Shown: piece after piece, positions 34,836 to 43,386 of the stretch
Layout: each line of letters begins with the position of its first letter
How positions within the stretch are numbered: position 1 is the first letter of the stretch
From: Lysinibacillus parviboronicapiens
Lineage (GTDB): Bacteria; Bacillota; Bacilli; Bacillales_A; Planococcaceae
NCBI RefSeq assembly: GCF_003049575.1
Contig: NZ_PYWI01000011.1
Location: forward strand, 1 to 64,000
DNA length: 64,000 nucleotides
Direction: 5' to 3'
Made by a program: the position numbers and the translations under genes
Notes under the pieces: model-generated
The model's database searches: none
The model's input: only the letters and a program-made list of their open reading frames with translations
Told to the model about the DNA's origin: nothing

Positions 34836-36137
34836 ATGTCAAAATATACAGATTATAATTTTCAGCCATTTTTGCAGGACGCAATAGCAAAACTTGGCTT
34901 CACAGAACCAACGCCAATACAAAAAGAAATCATTCCACTTATTCTTAAAGGAAAAAGTGCAATTGGCCAAGCACATACGGGTACAGGGAAAACACATAGT
35001 TTCTTAATTCCGATAGTGCAACGTGTCGATGTGACAAAACAAGAGGTACAAGCTGTTATTTCTTCACCAACACGTGAATTAGCGCAACAAATCTTTGATG
35101 CATTAACTCAACTAATTGAAGGAACAGAAATTCAAGCGAAATTATTTATTGGGGGTACGGACAAACAACGCTCCATTGATAAGTTAAAAACGCAACCACA
35201 AATCGTTGTTGGTACACCAGGACGTATTCGTGATCTTGTGAAAGAGCAAGCGTTATTTGTGCATACGGCACCAATTTTAGTAGTGGATGAAGCAGACTTA
35301 GCTTTTGATATGGGCTTTATCGAAGATATCGATGGCTTTGCTTCCCAAATGCCGGATAAGCTTGAAATGTATGTCTTCTCAGCAACAATCCCAGAACGTC
35401 TGCAACCATTCTTGAAAAAATATATGGAAGCACCAGTTCACGTGCATATGAACGACAAACGCCCTGTAGCGGAAGGTATTGACTTTGTTTTAGTCCCAAT
35501 TCGTTCAAAATCACGTAACAAACGTTTGCTTGATGTGATTGAAGGCATCAACCCATTTTTAGCGGTAATCTTTACGAATACACGTAAAACAGCTGAGCAC
35601 GTCGCGGGCTATTTAACAGAAAATGGTATTCGTTGTGGACAAATTCACGGTGACTTAGCGCCACGTGAACGTAGCCGTATGATGAAGCAAATTCGTGATT
35701 TAGATTATCAATATATCGTGGCAACTGACCTAGCTGCTCGGGGAATCGATATTCAAGGGATTTCCCATGTTATTAACTATGAAATTCCGGAAGATTTAGA
35801 GTTCTTTATTCACCGTGTTGGTCGAACAGCGCGTGCAGGAAATAAAGGAACTGCCATTACATTATTCGAGCCATCTGATGAGGATGCATTAGCACGTGTG
35901 GAAAAAATGGGAATTCCGTTCGTACAAAAGGACGTAAAAGATGGGGAATGGACAGAACTGAAAGATCGTCATGCCCGCAAAAACCGCGTGAAGCACGAAA
36001 ATGAAATTGATGCGAAAGCAAAATCTTTAGTGCGTAAGCCGAAAAAAGTAAAACCTGGCTACAAGCGTAATATGAAGTGGGAAATGGAAAAAATTAAAAA
36101 ACGTGAACGTCGCATAAAAGCACGTGGCAAAAAATAA
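34836..36137 (+). CDS. cshB: DEAD-box ATP-dependent RNA helicase CshB
   Basis: The 433-residue helicase unwinds RNA duplexes in cold adaptation and RNA turnover. Q motif FTEPTPIQ is near residue 22, Walker A AHTGTGKT at 46-53, PTRELAQQ near 80, DEAD near 150, SAT near 184, and ARGID and HRVGRTARAG in domain 2. The last 60 residues are strongly basic and would bind RNA. Size and the neighbour nfo match B. subtilis cshB (yqfR)-nfo (yqfS). AGGAGGTACG precedes the ATG. Confidence 0.94.
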   Translation: MSKYTDYNFQPFLQDAIAKLGFTEPTPIQKEIIPLILKGKSAIGQAHTGTGKTHSFLIPIVQRVDVTKQEVQAVISSPTRELAQQIFDALTQLIEGTEIQAKLFIGGTDKQRSIDKLKTQPQIVVGTPGRIRDLVKEQALFVHTAPILVVDEADLAFDMGFIEDIDGFASQMPDKLEMYVFSATIPERLQPFLKKYMEAPVHVHMNDKRPVAEGIDFVLVPIRSKSRNKRLLDVIEGINPFLAVIFTNTRKTAEHVAGYLTENGIRCGQIHGDLAPRERSRMMKQIRDLDYQYIVATDLAARGIDIQGISHVINYEIPEDLEFFIHRVGRTARAGNKGTAITLFEPSDEDALARVEKMGIPFVQKDVKDGEWTELKDRHARKNRVKHENEIDAKAKSLVRKPKKVKPGYKRNMKWEMEKIKKRERRIKARGKK

Positions 36138-36149
36138 GGGGGTATACTG

Positions 36150-37043
36150 ATGCTACTTGGCTCACATGTTTCGATGAGTGGGAAAGAAATGTTGCTAGGC
36201 TCTAGTAAAGAAGCACTTTCTTATGGAGCCAATACCTTTATGATTTATACAGGGGCTCCACAAAATACACGTCGTAAAACTATCGCTGATCTCAATATTA
36301 TGAATGGTTTAATACACATGAAAGAGCATGGGATGACAAACATCGTCGTACATGCACCTTATATTATTAATATTGCGAACACAGAAAAACCAGAAACATT
36401 CCGCCTTGGTGTAGATTTCTTGCAATCTGAAATCGAACGTACTGCAGCTTTGGAAGCTACACAAATTGTGTTACATCCTGGTGCTCATGTAGGCGCAGGG
36501 CCAGACGCAGGAATTGCGAAAATTATTGAAGGCTTGAATGAAGTATTAGCACAGGATTTCCCTGTACAAATTGCTTTAGAAACAATGGCAGGGAAGGGTA
36601 CTGAATGTGGTCGCTCTTTCGAAGAATTAGCAAAAATTATCGATGGTGTGACACATAATGAACGTCTTTCAGTATGTTTTGATACTTGTCATACGCATGA
36701 TGCTGGCTATAATATTGTAGAAGATTTTGATGGTGTGTTAAATGAGTTCGATAAAATCATTGGTGTGGATCGTATAAAAGTGCTTCACATTAACGACTCT
36801 AAAAATGTTCGTGGTGCCGGTAAAGATCGACACGAGAATATTGGTTTTGGTCATATTGGCTTTGATGCGTTAAAATATGTTGTACATCATCCACAGTTAA
36901 TGGCGATACCAAAAATTTTAGAAACACCTTTTGTTGCATTAAATAGTGATGCAAAATCGAAGTCAGCACCTTATAAATACGAAATAGAGATGTTGCGTAG
37001 TGAAGAATTCAAACCTGAACTGATCGATGCATTACGTGGATAA
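36150..37043 (+). CDS. nfo: Endonuclease IV (AP endonuclease)
   Basis: The 297-residue enzyme cuts DNA 5' to abasic sites in base excision repair. It has the TIM-barrel signatures GSHVSMSGK at the N-terminus, [39 protein letters not shown] and HINDSKN...[10 protein letters not shown], which carry the three-zinc ligands. It follows cshB after 12 bases, with AAGGGGG as ribosome binding site, so it is in the same operon. B. subtilis Nfo also acts in spore DNA repair. Confidence 0.96.
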   Translation: MLLGSHVSMSGKEMLLGSSKEALSYGANTFMIYTGAPQNTRRKTIADLNIMNGLIHMKEHGMTNIVVHAPYIINIANTEKPETFRLGVDFLQSEIERTAALEATQIVLHPGAHVGAGPDAGIAKIIEGLNEVLAQDFPVQIALETMAGKGTECGRSFEELAKIIDGVTHNERLSVCFDTCHTHDAGYNIVEDFDGVLNEFDKIIGVDRIKVLHINDSKNVRGAGKDRHENIGFGHIGFDALKYVVHHPQLMAIPKILETPFVALNSDAKSKSAPYKYEIEMLRSEEFKPELIDALRG

Positions 37044-37046
37044 GTA

Positions 37047-37097
37047 AAAAATAGCCCGAAATCAGTAGATATATCTACTGATTCGGGCTATTTTATT
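37047..37097. terminator. Bidirectional terminator between nfo and the DUF2624 gene
   Basis: AATAGCCCGAAATCAGTAGA pairs with TCTACTGATTCGGGCTATT with one bulge or mismatch, flanked by A6 and TTTTATT. Confidence 0.92.
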
Positions 37098-37127
37098 GTC
37101 AATTATGGCTAGTGGGTCAACAGCACA

Positions 37128-37364
37128 TTACTTGGTAAATAGGGCTATAAGTTGGCGAGAACGTTTTCTTCCCAACACCGCTTCGACTTCTACAAGTATA
37201 TCTTTGGGAATACCTAAAAAGAGCCAAGAAAATGAAAATTGCTCTAAATAAGGTCTAAGTTTTTTCACTTCAGAAGTACTAATTTCAAAACCTTCACTAC
37301 GTGCAATCGCCACAATTTCCTTATCACTACTCTGTGATAATTGCTGTAAAAATTGAATACTCAA
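37128..37364 (-). CDS. YqfT-like DUF2624 protein
   Basis: The 78-residue soluble protein contains FLQQLSQSS, DKEIVAIARSEGFEIS and a C-terminal VEAVLGRKRSRQL. Fit to DUF2624 and the position just after nfo point to the YqfT family; function unknown. The frame stays open upstream to 37574, but GAGGAGGG lies 6 bases before TTG at 37364, and the longer frame would run back through the Zur box and into znuC. It is transcribed divergently from the zinc operon. Confidence 0.75.
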   Translation of the reverse strand: MSIQFLQQLSQSSDKEIVAIARSEGFEISTSEVKKLRPYLEQFSFSWLFLGIPKDILVEVEAVLGRKRSRQLIALFTK

Positions 37365-37431
37365 AGCTAACCCTCCTCTTAAGTTGTGTTTCTTTACAAA
37401 AACGGAACTTTCATTTATACTTACAATTTGT

Positions 37432-37452
37432 AAATCGTAATGATTTTGAATT
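37432..37452 (+). promoter_or_regulatory. Zur box upstream of znuC
   Basis: AAATCGTAATGATTTTGAAT (37432-37451) matches the Bacillus Fur/Zur-type consensus AAATCGTAATNATTACGATT at all but about three positions. It lies 17 bases before the znuC start and between the divergent genes. The zur gene ends this operon, so Zur is the natural ligand; zinc repletion would repress uptake. Confidence 0.85.
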
Positions 37453-37468
37453 AGAAAGAAGCGAAAAC

Positions 37469-38215
37469 ATGAAAAAAACGTTAATTGAAATTGAAAACGT
37501 GTCATTTCAATATGACTATACACAAGTATTAAAAAATATTTCTTTTCGAGTGGAAGAAGGAGATTTTTTAGCATTACTTGGTCCGAATGGTTCAGGTAAA
37601 TCGACGTTACTAAAAATTATTTTAGGTTTATTAAAGCCAATGTCTGGTGACATCAAGTTGTTTGGCGAGGCTAGTGCAACGTTTAAGCACCGCGAATGGA
37701 TTGGATATGTGTCACAAAAATCAAATGCCTTCAATTCTGGTTTTCCAGCAACTGTACAAGAAGTTGTTAAAAGTGGCTTAACAAAAAAATTAGGGCTTTT
37801 TAAACGTCCTCCCCGAGATGCGAAAGCTAAAGTGCAAGAAGCTTTACAAGCAGTTGGGATGGAAGATTTTATGAATCGTAATATTGGAGAATTATCCGGT
37901 GGGCAACAACAGCGCGTCTTTATTGCACGTGCTTTGGTGAGTGAGCCCAGTCTACTAATTTTAGATGAACCAACAGTCGGCATCGATCATGAGAATGTGC
38001 AGTCATTTTATGATATGCTGGCGAAATTGAATCGGGAACAGGGAATTACGATGATTCTTGTCACACATGATGTTGATACAGTGTCAAACCGTATTAGCCA
38101 TGTCGCGTGTTTAAATCAAACGATTCACTTCCATGGCTACAAAAATGAATTTGATACGATTTCGCAGGATGCGCTAGATGCTTGGTACGGCCATTCGGTG
38201 AGAAAGATACACTAA
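37469..38215 (+). CDS. znuC: Zinc ABC transporter ATP-binding protein
   Basis: The 248-residue ABC ATPase has Walker A GPNGSGKST at 38-46, signature LSGGQQQR near 137, Walker B LLILDEPT, and the H-loop VTHD. It energises metal import. I chose the ATG at 37469, which gives MKKTLIEIENVSF; the open frame runs back to 37301 but would overlap the Zur box and the divergent gene start. Its ribosome binding site (GAAAGAAG) is weak. The neighbours znuB and zur and the Zur box point to zinc. Confidence 0.92.
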   Translation: MKKTLIEIENVSFQYDYTQVLKNISFRVEEGDFLALLGPNGSGKSTLLKIILGLLKPMSGDIKLFGEASATFKHREWIGYVSQKSNAFNSGFPATVQEVVKSGLTKKLGLFKRPPRDAKAKVQEALQAVGMEDFMNRNIGELSGGQQQRVFIARALVSEPSLLILDEPTVGIDHENVQSFYDMLAKLNREQGITMILVTHDVDTVSNRISHVACLNQTIHFHGYKNEFDTISQDALDAWYGHSVRKIH

Positions 38216-38228
38216 AGGAGAAGGCGTA

Positions 38229-39092
38229 ATGATTGAAGCAATATTAAACTATGAATTTTTACAAAACGCCTTTTTCTCAGGGCTTTTAATTGGCATCATT
38301 GCACCACTTCTAGGTGTATTCATTGTAGTTCGCAGATTATCATTAATTGCGGATGCCTTATCACATGTTACACTGGCTGGGATAGCAGGTAGCTTATATG
38401 TAAGTCAAACTTTTGCTACGTTTGCAATGCTTAATCCAATCTATTTAGGTATATTTGCTTCAGTAAGTGGTTCTGTGTTAATTGAACGTTTACGACGGTT
38501 ATATAAGCATTATGAGGAGCTGGCGATTCCGATTATTATGTCAGGTGGGATTGGAATTAGCGCTATATTCATCTCACTAGCAAGTGGCTTTAGTACGGAT
38601 TTAATGAGTTACCTATTTGGCTCTGTATCAGCCGTATCACGTCAGGATTTATGGGTAGTCGTGGGGATAGCTGTGGTTGTCATTGTCTTTTTATTTTTAT
38701 TCTTTAAGGAACTATTTGTGCTGTCCTTTGATGAGGAGTATGCAAAGGCTAGTGGCTTGCCTGCACGTTGGGTACATCTATTGTTTATGATTGTGACAGC
38801 GCTTGTTATTGCTGCTAGCATGCGTATCGTTGGTATTTTACTTGTATCTTCACTGATGACGTTACCAGTGGCCGCGGCCATGCGACTAGCAAAAGGCTTT
38901 AAACAAACAATCATCTATGCGATTATCTTTGGCGAAACAGCCGTATTAATTGGTTTAGTGAGTGCATTTTATTTAGATTTAGCACCGGGTGGGACAATTG
39001 TAGTCACGTCAATTTTAATATTATTACTCGTAATCTTGGGCAAGAAATTAGTATTTAAACGATCGGCAAAACAAGGGGAGGCAGCACTGTGA
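38229..39092 (+). CDS. znuB: Zinc ABC transporter permease
   Basis: The 287-residue ABC-3 family permease has about eight to nine membrane helices. It carries the family segments [19 protein letters not shown] and [16 protein letters not shown]. It forms the channel with ZnuC. AAAGGAGAAGG precedes the ATG, 13 bases after znuC. The stop overlaps the zur start by 4 bases (GTGA). No solute-binding protein (ZnuA/AdcA) gene lies in this operon or window, so the receptor must be encoded elsewhere. Confidence 0.92.
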   Translation: MIEAILNYEFLQNAFFSGLLIGIIAPLLGVFIVVRRLSLIADALSHVTLAGIAGSLYVSQTFATFAMLNPIYLGIFASVSGSVLIERLRRLYKHYEELAIPIIMSGGIGISAIFISLASGFSTDLMSYLFGSVSAVSRQDLWVVVGIAVVVIVFLFLFFKELFVLSFDEEYAKASGLPARWVHLLFMIVTALVIAASMRIVGILLVSSLMTLPVAAAMRLAKGFKQTIIYAIIFGETAVLIGLVSAFYLDLAPGGTIVVTSILILLLVILGKKLVFKRSAKQGEAAL

Positions 39093-39499
39093 ATATTTCA
39101 AGAGCGTGGGAAATTTTAAAAGAAAACGGCTATAAAAAAACCGATAAACGTGAATTGATATTAGCTATGTTTGCGGCAACGGATAAATATTTAACCGCTC
39201 GTGATTTATTAGACGTGCTGAAAAAAGATTTTCCAGGCATGAGCTTTGATACGATTTATCGTAATCTGGCAACGTTTGTGAAGCTAGGCATATTAGAAGA
39301 AACGGAATTAACTGGCGAACATAATTTTCGTATGCAATGCGAGTCTGAACATCATCACCATCATTTTATTTGCATGGACTGTGGTAATGTCAAAGAGCTT
39401 CATCTTTGCCCAATGGAAATGCTTGGAGAAAAACTTCCTAATTATGAAATTGAAAACCATAAGTTCGAGATTTACGGAAAATGTCCAAATTGTAAGTAA
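39089..39499 (+). CDS. zur: Zinc uptake regulator Zur (Fur family)
   Basis: The 136-residue Fur-family repressor has an N-terminal winged helix ([26 protein letters not shown]) and the regulatory metal region with HHHHHFIC. The structural zinc site is C95-MDC98 and C132-PNC135. Its place as the last gene of a zinc importer operon with a Zur box, and at the yqfV position of B. subtilis, identifies it as Zur instead of Fur or PerR. GTG at 39089 overlaps the znuB stop. It should repress its own operon. Confidence 0.93.
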   Translation: MNISRAWEILKENGYKKTDKRELILAMFAATDKYLTARDLLDVLKKDFPGMSFDTIYRNLATFVKLGILEETELTGEHNFRMQCESEHHHHHFICMDCGNVKELHLCPMEMLGEKLPNYEIENHKFEIYGKCPNCK

Positions 39500-39501
39500 G
39501 A

Positions 39502-39536
39502 AACACTGTCAAAGTAATCTTTGACAGTGTTTTTTG
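39502..39536 (+). terminator. Terminator of the znuCB-zur operon
   Basis: AACACTGTCAAAG pairs perfectly with CTTTGACAGTGTT around TAAT, followed by TTTTGG. Confidence 0.92.
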
Positions 39537-39597
39537 GATTGTAAATATAACTGTAAAAGAAAAACCCTCTTTATGAAGAGGATCTTTCAGCAACTAA

Positions 39598-40014
39598 CTA
39601 GGATAATCTACGAAGCGCATCAATTTTTTTACAGTCAATAATTAGTGGTGAAGTTGTTGTGCCAGCTTCAAGGAAATAAGCGCAACAATTTTGTGGACTG
39701 AAGCTAATAAATGTCAAGCCAAGGAAGCTACCACCTCCTGACAAGAAGATATCAACTAAAGTTCCTGCTTCTAATTTTCTTAGTTGGTCACAAATACAAC
39801 TTCTACAATTGTTAGCGAATCTGTTTGCGCATTTGTCTTCTTTATGAGAGTGACATTTTTCTTCTTTTTTACAGTGGCACTTTTCTTCTTTTTTACAGTG
39901 GCACTTTTCTTCTTTTTTACAGTGACATTTTTCCTCTTTTTTACAACAACTGCTCATTTTTTGGCATTTGCAACGATCCCAGTTCATATGTGTTCCATAT
40001 CGTCTATCTTCCAT
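39598..40014 (-). CDS. Cysteine-rich repeat protein, probable spore coat component
   Basis: The 138-residue protein starts MEDRRYGTHMNWDRC. Residues about 22-55 are tandem octapeptides KKEEKCHC, four in a row, then SHKEDKC. The C-terminal 80 residues hold CRSCICDQLRKLEAGTLVDIFLSGG, then a beta-rich NCCAYFLEAGTTTSPLIID...IDALRRL that recalls CotY/CotZ/ExsY coat proteins. Disulphide cross-linking or metal binding by the CHC repeats is plausible. The ATG at 40014 has AAAGGAGGT 7 bases upstream. A SigK-like -10 box lies about 50 bases upstream. The coat assignment is an inference. Confidence 0.7.
   Translation of the reverse strand: MEDRRYGTHMNWDRCKCQKMSSCCKKEEKCHCKKEEKCHCKKEEKCHCKKEEKCHSHKEDKCANRFANNCRSCICDQLRKLEAGTLVDIFLSGGGSFLGLTFISFSPQNCCAYFLEAGTTTSPLIIDCKKIDALRRLS
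39857..39952 (-). repeat. 24-bp coding tandem repeat
   Basis: Four head-to-tail 24-bp units begin at 39857, 39881, 39905 and 39929. The first two are identical, the third differs in two bases at its end, and the fourth is more diverged. Each encodes one KKEEKCHC octapeptide, so copy number changes keep the frame. Confidence 0.92.
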
Positions 40015-40065
40015 GTTCAAGACCTCCTTTCTCCATAGTGAATGTAAAGCAGCGCCTTACACTAA

Positions 40066-40074
40066 TAATCTATG
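40066..40074 (-). promoter_or_regulatory. Candidate SigK -10 box of the coat-like gene
   Basis: On the minus strand CATAGATTA matches the SigK -10 pattern CATANNNTA exactly, 52 bases before the start codon. The short AC -35 element cannot be fixed with confidence. Confidence 0.45.
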
Positions 40075-40401
40075 ATTTTTGAAGGAAAGGAGATTGGTAA
40101 TATGTCCGATAAACGATTGAAAAAACTATATTTTTCTTAAAAACTTTTCTATTGTATGAATCCCCAAGCTGATAAGGATGCTATAAAACGATAAAATTTT
40201 TATTTGTTTTCCTCGCTATTTTTCTTGTAAAGTTTACCCTCATTCAACAATTGTATTATTGTACTGGAAACAAAGTGATAGCTACAGAAATTCTCGCACG
40301 GCTCAAAAAGCGAGATAGCTGTCGGAATTTTTATGATTTAAGGGATGCAACATTCTACTTAGAAAAAAGACGGGAATGTTCAGGGAATGTTGTGTTCACT
40401 A

Positions 40402-40445
40402 ACAAAAAATGACGAATGATTATCGTAATGAAATCATTCGTCATT
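40402..40445 (-). terminator. Terminator of serC
   Basis: ATGACGAATGAT pairs perfectly with ATCATTCGTCAT, with a T-tract on the minus-strand side (AAAAAA in plus). It begins 8 bases past the serC stop. Confidence 0.9.
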
Positions 40446-40452
40446 CTTCATA

Positions 40453-41541
40453 CTATTGATGTTTGTTTTGGAATGCTACCATAAAGTCGCGTAATGCTTC
40501 ACAAGCTTCTAAAGGTACTGCATTATAAGTAGATGCACGACAGCCCCCTACAGAACGGTGACCGTTTAGTCCCACGAAACCAGCTGCTTTTGCTTCAGCT
40601 AAGAATTGTTTTTCTAGCTCCTCATCAGAAACACGGAAAGTGATGTTCATCAATGAACGGCTTTCTGGTGTTGCATGCCCTGTATAGAAGCCATTACTAT
40701 TGTCAATTGCATCGTAGATAACTTTTGCTTTTGCTTCATTGTGCTTGGCAATTTCTTTAACGCCACCTTTAGACTCAACCCATTTCAACACTTCACCTAA
40801 CATATAAATACCAAATGTCGGAGGCGTGTTGTATAAAGAGTTGCTATCAGCATGTGTTGTATATTTAAGCATTGTTGGAATCTCTTTGTTTGCTTTTTCA
40901 AGTAAATCTTTACGGATAATAACTACAGTAACACCAGAAGGTCCAAGATTTTTTTGAGCACCTGCATAAATAATACCAAATTTGCTGATATCTACTGGTT
41001 TAGAAAAGATGTCACTAGACATGTCTGCTACTAATGGGACGTGGCCAGTTTCAGGGAAGTCATGCCATTGTGTACCGTAAATTGTGTTGTTTGATGTGAT
41101 GTGGACATAAGCATCATCTTCATTGAATTGAATGTCAGCTAATGCAGGAATATTGCGGTATTTGTTCTCTTTGGTACTTGCCGCTTCTACAGCTGTACCG
41201 AAGAACTTTGCTTCTTTGATGGCTTTTTCAGACCAAGAACCTGATAATACATAGCTAGCTTTTTGATTTGACTGTAAGAAGTTCATTGGCACCATTGTGA
41301 ATTGAAGGCTTGCCCCGCCTTGGAGGAATAGTACTTCATAGTTTTCAGGGATGGCATAAAGTTTTTTCAAAAGTGTAATTGCTTCGTTATGTACTTCATC
41401 AAAAATGGCGCTACGGTGGCTCATCTCCATAATCGACATCCCTGATTCACGGAAGTTTACTAATTGTTGTTGCGCGTTTTCTAATACTTCTTGTGGTAGT
41501 GCAGAAGGGCCTGCGTTAAAATTGTATGCACGTTGTGTCAA
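40453..41541 (-). CDS. serC: Phosphoserine aminotransferase
   Basis: The 362-residue PLP enzyme converts 3-phosphohydroxypyruvate to phosphoserine in serine synthesis. It begins YNFNAGPSALP, the family hallmark, with GGASLQF near residue 75, the PLP-lysine region IIYAGAQKNLGPSG near 193, and HRSVGGCRASTYNA near 333. The start is TTG at 41541 with GGAGTG upstream. It stands alone; serA and serB are not in the window. Confidence 0.95.
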   Translation of the reverse strand: MTQRAYNFNAGPSALPQEVLENAQQQLVNFRESGMSIMEMSHRSAIFDEVHNEAITLLKKLYAIPENYEVLFLQGGASLQFTMVPMNFLQSNQKASYVLSGSWSEKAIKEAKFFGTAVEAASTKENKYRNIPALADIQFNEDDAYVHITSNNTIYGTQWHDFPETGHVPLVADMSSDIFSKPVDISKFGIIYAGAQKNLGPSGVTVVIIRKDLLEKANKEIPTMLKYTTHADSNSLYNTPPTFGIYMLGEVLKWVESKGGVKEIAKHNEAKAKVIYDAIDNSNGFYTGHATPESRSLMNITFRVSDEELEKQFLAEAKAAGFVGLNGHRSVGGCRASTYNAVPLEACEALRDFMVAFQNKHQ

Positions 41542-41716
41542 AATGGTACACTCCTTGTTTTTGTTTAATAAATGAACTTTATAGGATTATAACTTAATTT
41601 TCAAGAGAAAAAACAAAATTCTCAATATTTGAGCATAATAGTGCCTGGCACGCACACAAATTACACACAATTAGAAATATCTCGAAATTCAAGGCGTCCA
41701 CTACATGGTGAAAAAT

Positions 41717-41731
41717 GTTGACTTTGTCCAC
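41717..41731 (+). promoter_or_regulatory. Operator copy 1 upstream of marR-like gene
   Basis: GTTGACTTTGTCCAC is an imperfect inverted repeat, GTTGAC-N3-GTCCAC (5 of 6 pairs). It contains the -35 hexamer TTGACT (41718-41723); TAAATT at 41741-41746, 17 bases further, is the likely -10 box. Confidence 0.7.
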
Positions 41732-41750
41732 TAAATGCCTTAAATTATTT

Positions 41751-41765
41751 GTTGACTAGGTCCAC
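41751..41765 (+). promoter_or_regulatory. Operator copy 2 upstream of marR-like gene
   Basis: GTTGACTAGGTCCAC repeats operator 1 with only the spacer changed, 34 bp downstream. It covers the expected transcription start and ends just before the ribosome binding site. A half site GCGTCCAC lies at 41695-41702. Confidence 0.7.
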
Positions 41766-41781
41766 AAAAAGGAGGGCGACA

Positions 41782-42240
41782 ATGAATATAGAAGATACTA
41801 TCGTAGCTGATATACGAGAGTTCAATCGGTTTTATACGAAGATTCTTAGTTTATTAGATAAACACGTGTTGAATACTAGTTATTCTTTTACAGAGGCACG
41901 GGTCGTTTTAGAGATTGGTTTCATGGAATCATGTATTGCAAACAATTTAGTGGAAAAACTGGATATTGATCGTAGCTATATGAGTAGAATTATTGCCAAG
42001 CTTAGTAAAGATGGGCTACTTACTAAGGAAATTTCAACGTTAGATAACAGAACGAGTGTCATTCAATTGACAGCGAAAGGCATTGCTTTATTTAATCAAT
42101 TAAATGAAAAATCGGATAAACAAATCATAAATTTACTGCATGGTTTGTCACAACGGCAAATTACAGAAATACATGCTTCGATGTTGTTGATTAAGAAGAA
42201 TTTAGAAGCTTCGGGGGGCTATTGCAATGATACGATTTGA
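41782..42240 (+). CDS. MarR family transcriptional regulator
   Basis: The 152-residue protein has the MarR winged-helix core. Helices precede SFTEARVVLEIGF, recognition helix region LDIDRSYMSRIIAKLSKDGLL, and the wing is TLDNRTSVIQLTAKG. The C-terminal dimerisation helix follows. AAAGGAGGG lies 7 bases before the ATG at 41782; the frame is open 11 codons further but runs through operator 2. It overlaps the next gene by 14 bases and very likely controls the pair through the duplicated GTTGAC-N3-GTCCAC sites. Confidence 0.87.
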   Translation: MNIEDTIVADIREFNRFYTKILSLLDKHVLNTSYSFTEARVVLEIGFMESCIANNLVEKLDIDRSYMSRIIAKLSKDGLLTKEISTLDNRTSVIQLTAKGIALFNQLNEKSDKQIINLLHGLSQRQITEIHASMLLIKKNLEASGGYCNDTI

Positions 42241-43264
42241 AAATGACTATACAGAAGGTGCTCATCAGCAAATTCTGCAACGTTTGGTAGAAACGAATGA
42301 AGAGCAGTCACCCGGCTATGGGACGGATGAACATTGTGAAAAGGCTAGATCTTATATTAGAAAAAGGTGTGCTGTTAAAAATGCAGATGTTCATTTTTTA
42401 GTAGGTGGAACTCAAACGAATACTACGGTCATCGCTTCAATATTGCGGGCCCATCAAGGAGTGATAGCCGCTAATAGCGGTCATATAGCCGTACATGAAA
42501 CGGGTGCAATAGAAGCTACTGGACATAAAGTACTTACTTTGCCGAGTGATGATGGGAAAATTAAGGCAATGCAGATAAAAGAATTATTTGATGCGCATTG
42601 GGACGATGTGACGCATGAACATATGGTACAGCCAGGCTTAGTGTACATATCCCATCCAACAGAGAATGGAACGACTTACAGTAAAACCGAACTGGAACAA
42701 ATCAGTAAAGTTTGCCGTGAATGTGGGTTACCATTGTTTATGGATGGAGCCAGATTAGGATACGGTCTAGTTTCCCAAGATGGTGATCTAACATTAGCAG
42801 ATATTGCAAAACTCTGTGATGTGTTTTATATCGGAGGAACGAAAATAGGTGCTCTGTTTGGAGAAGCCGTAGTCATCATCAAGGAAGACCTTAAAAAGGA
42901 TTTTCGGTATTTGATGAAGCAAAATGGTGGATTACTAGCAAAAGAGAGATTATTGGGCATCCAGTTTGAAGTGTTGTTTGAAGATGGTTTATACTATGAG
43001 ATTTCTAAACATGCTGTGGAAATGGCGAATATGATTCGACAAGCATTTGTAGAAAAAGGTTTTTCGCTACGATATGATTCTAAAACAAATCAGCAGTTTC
43101 CTATTTTACCTAATGATGTGTTAGCAATATTGGGCGAAAAGTATTCTTTTTCCTTTTGGGAAAAAGTTGATGCTACACACAGTGTTGTGAGATTTTGTAC
43201 CAGTTGGGCTACCAAAAAAGAACATGTTGAAATGCTAGTAGCAGATATTAAGGGATTAAAATAG
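42227..43264 (+). CDS. Threonine aldolase family PLP enzyme (beta-eliminating lyase family)
   Basis: The 345-residue fold-type I PLP enzyme starts with the family-like FENDYTEGAHQQILQRL. It has FLVGGTQTN near residue 58, VHETGAIEATGHKV near 87, LFMDGARLGYGL near 170 and the PLP-lysine YIGGTKIGALFGEA near 205. Low-specificity threonine aldolases split L-threonine or allo-threonine into glycine and acetaldehyde. The substrate of this member is not proven. It overlaps the MarR gene by 14 bases and is its likely target. Confidence 0.87.
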   Translation: MIRFENDYTEGAHQQILQRLVETNEEQSPGYGTDEHCEKARSYIRKRCAVKNADVHFLVGGTQTNTTVIASILRAHQGVIAANSGHIAVHETGAIEATGHKVLTLPSDDGKIKAMQIKELFDAHWDDVTHEHMVQPGLVYISHPTENGTTYSKTELEQISKVCRECGLPLFMDGARLGYGLVSQDGDLTLADIAKLCDVFYIGGTKIGALFGEAVVIIKEDLKKDFRYLMKQNGGLLAKERLLGIQFEVLFEDGLYYEISKHAVEMANMIRQAFVEKGFSLRYDSKTNQQFPILPNDVLAILGEKYSFSFWEKVDATHSVVRFCTSWATKKEHVEMLVADIKGLK

Positions 43265-43386
43265 GATAACTTGAATCGAGTAATGTGTAAACTTATTTTA
43301 CGTATTAAATGTCAGCTAATTTTCTCCATCAATCAAGTAACTTTCTGTATAATGAATCGTGAATAAGAAAATAAGGGGTGTTGTTA

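Larger units (their letters stand above)
40021..40452. other. 432-bp gap between the coat-like gene and serC
   Basis: It holds the coat-gene upstream region and the serC terminator at 40402-40445. The middle is AT-rich without a credible gene. Confidence 0.6.

Noticed and set aside
37301-37468. N-terminal extension of ZnuC
   Set aside because: It would overlap the divergent DUF2624 gene, its promoter and the Zur box. ABC ATPase homologues start at the MKKTLIEIENVSF position.
37365-37574. Extended reading frame upstream of the DUF2624 gene
   Set aside because: It runs antisense through the znuC start; the TTG at 37364 has a strong GAGGAGGG site.
39857-39952. Tandem repeat that might be a CRISPR-like array
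   Set aside because: The 24-bp units are head-to-tail with no spacers, stay in frame and encode an octapeptide. There are no cas genes in the window.
39784-40082. Plus-strand ORFs rich in F and L opposite the coat-like gene
   Set aside because: They are antisense shadows of the lysine/glutamate codon repeats and have no ribosome binding sites.
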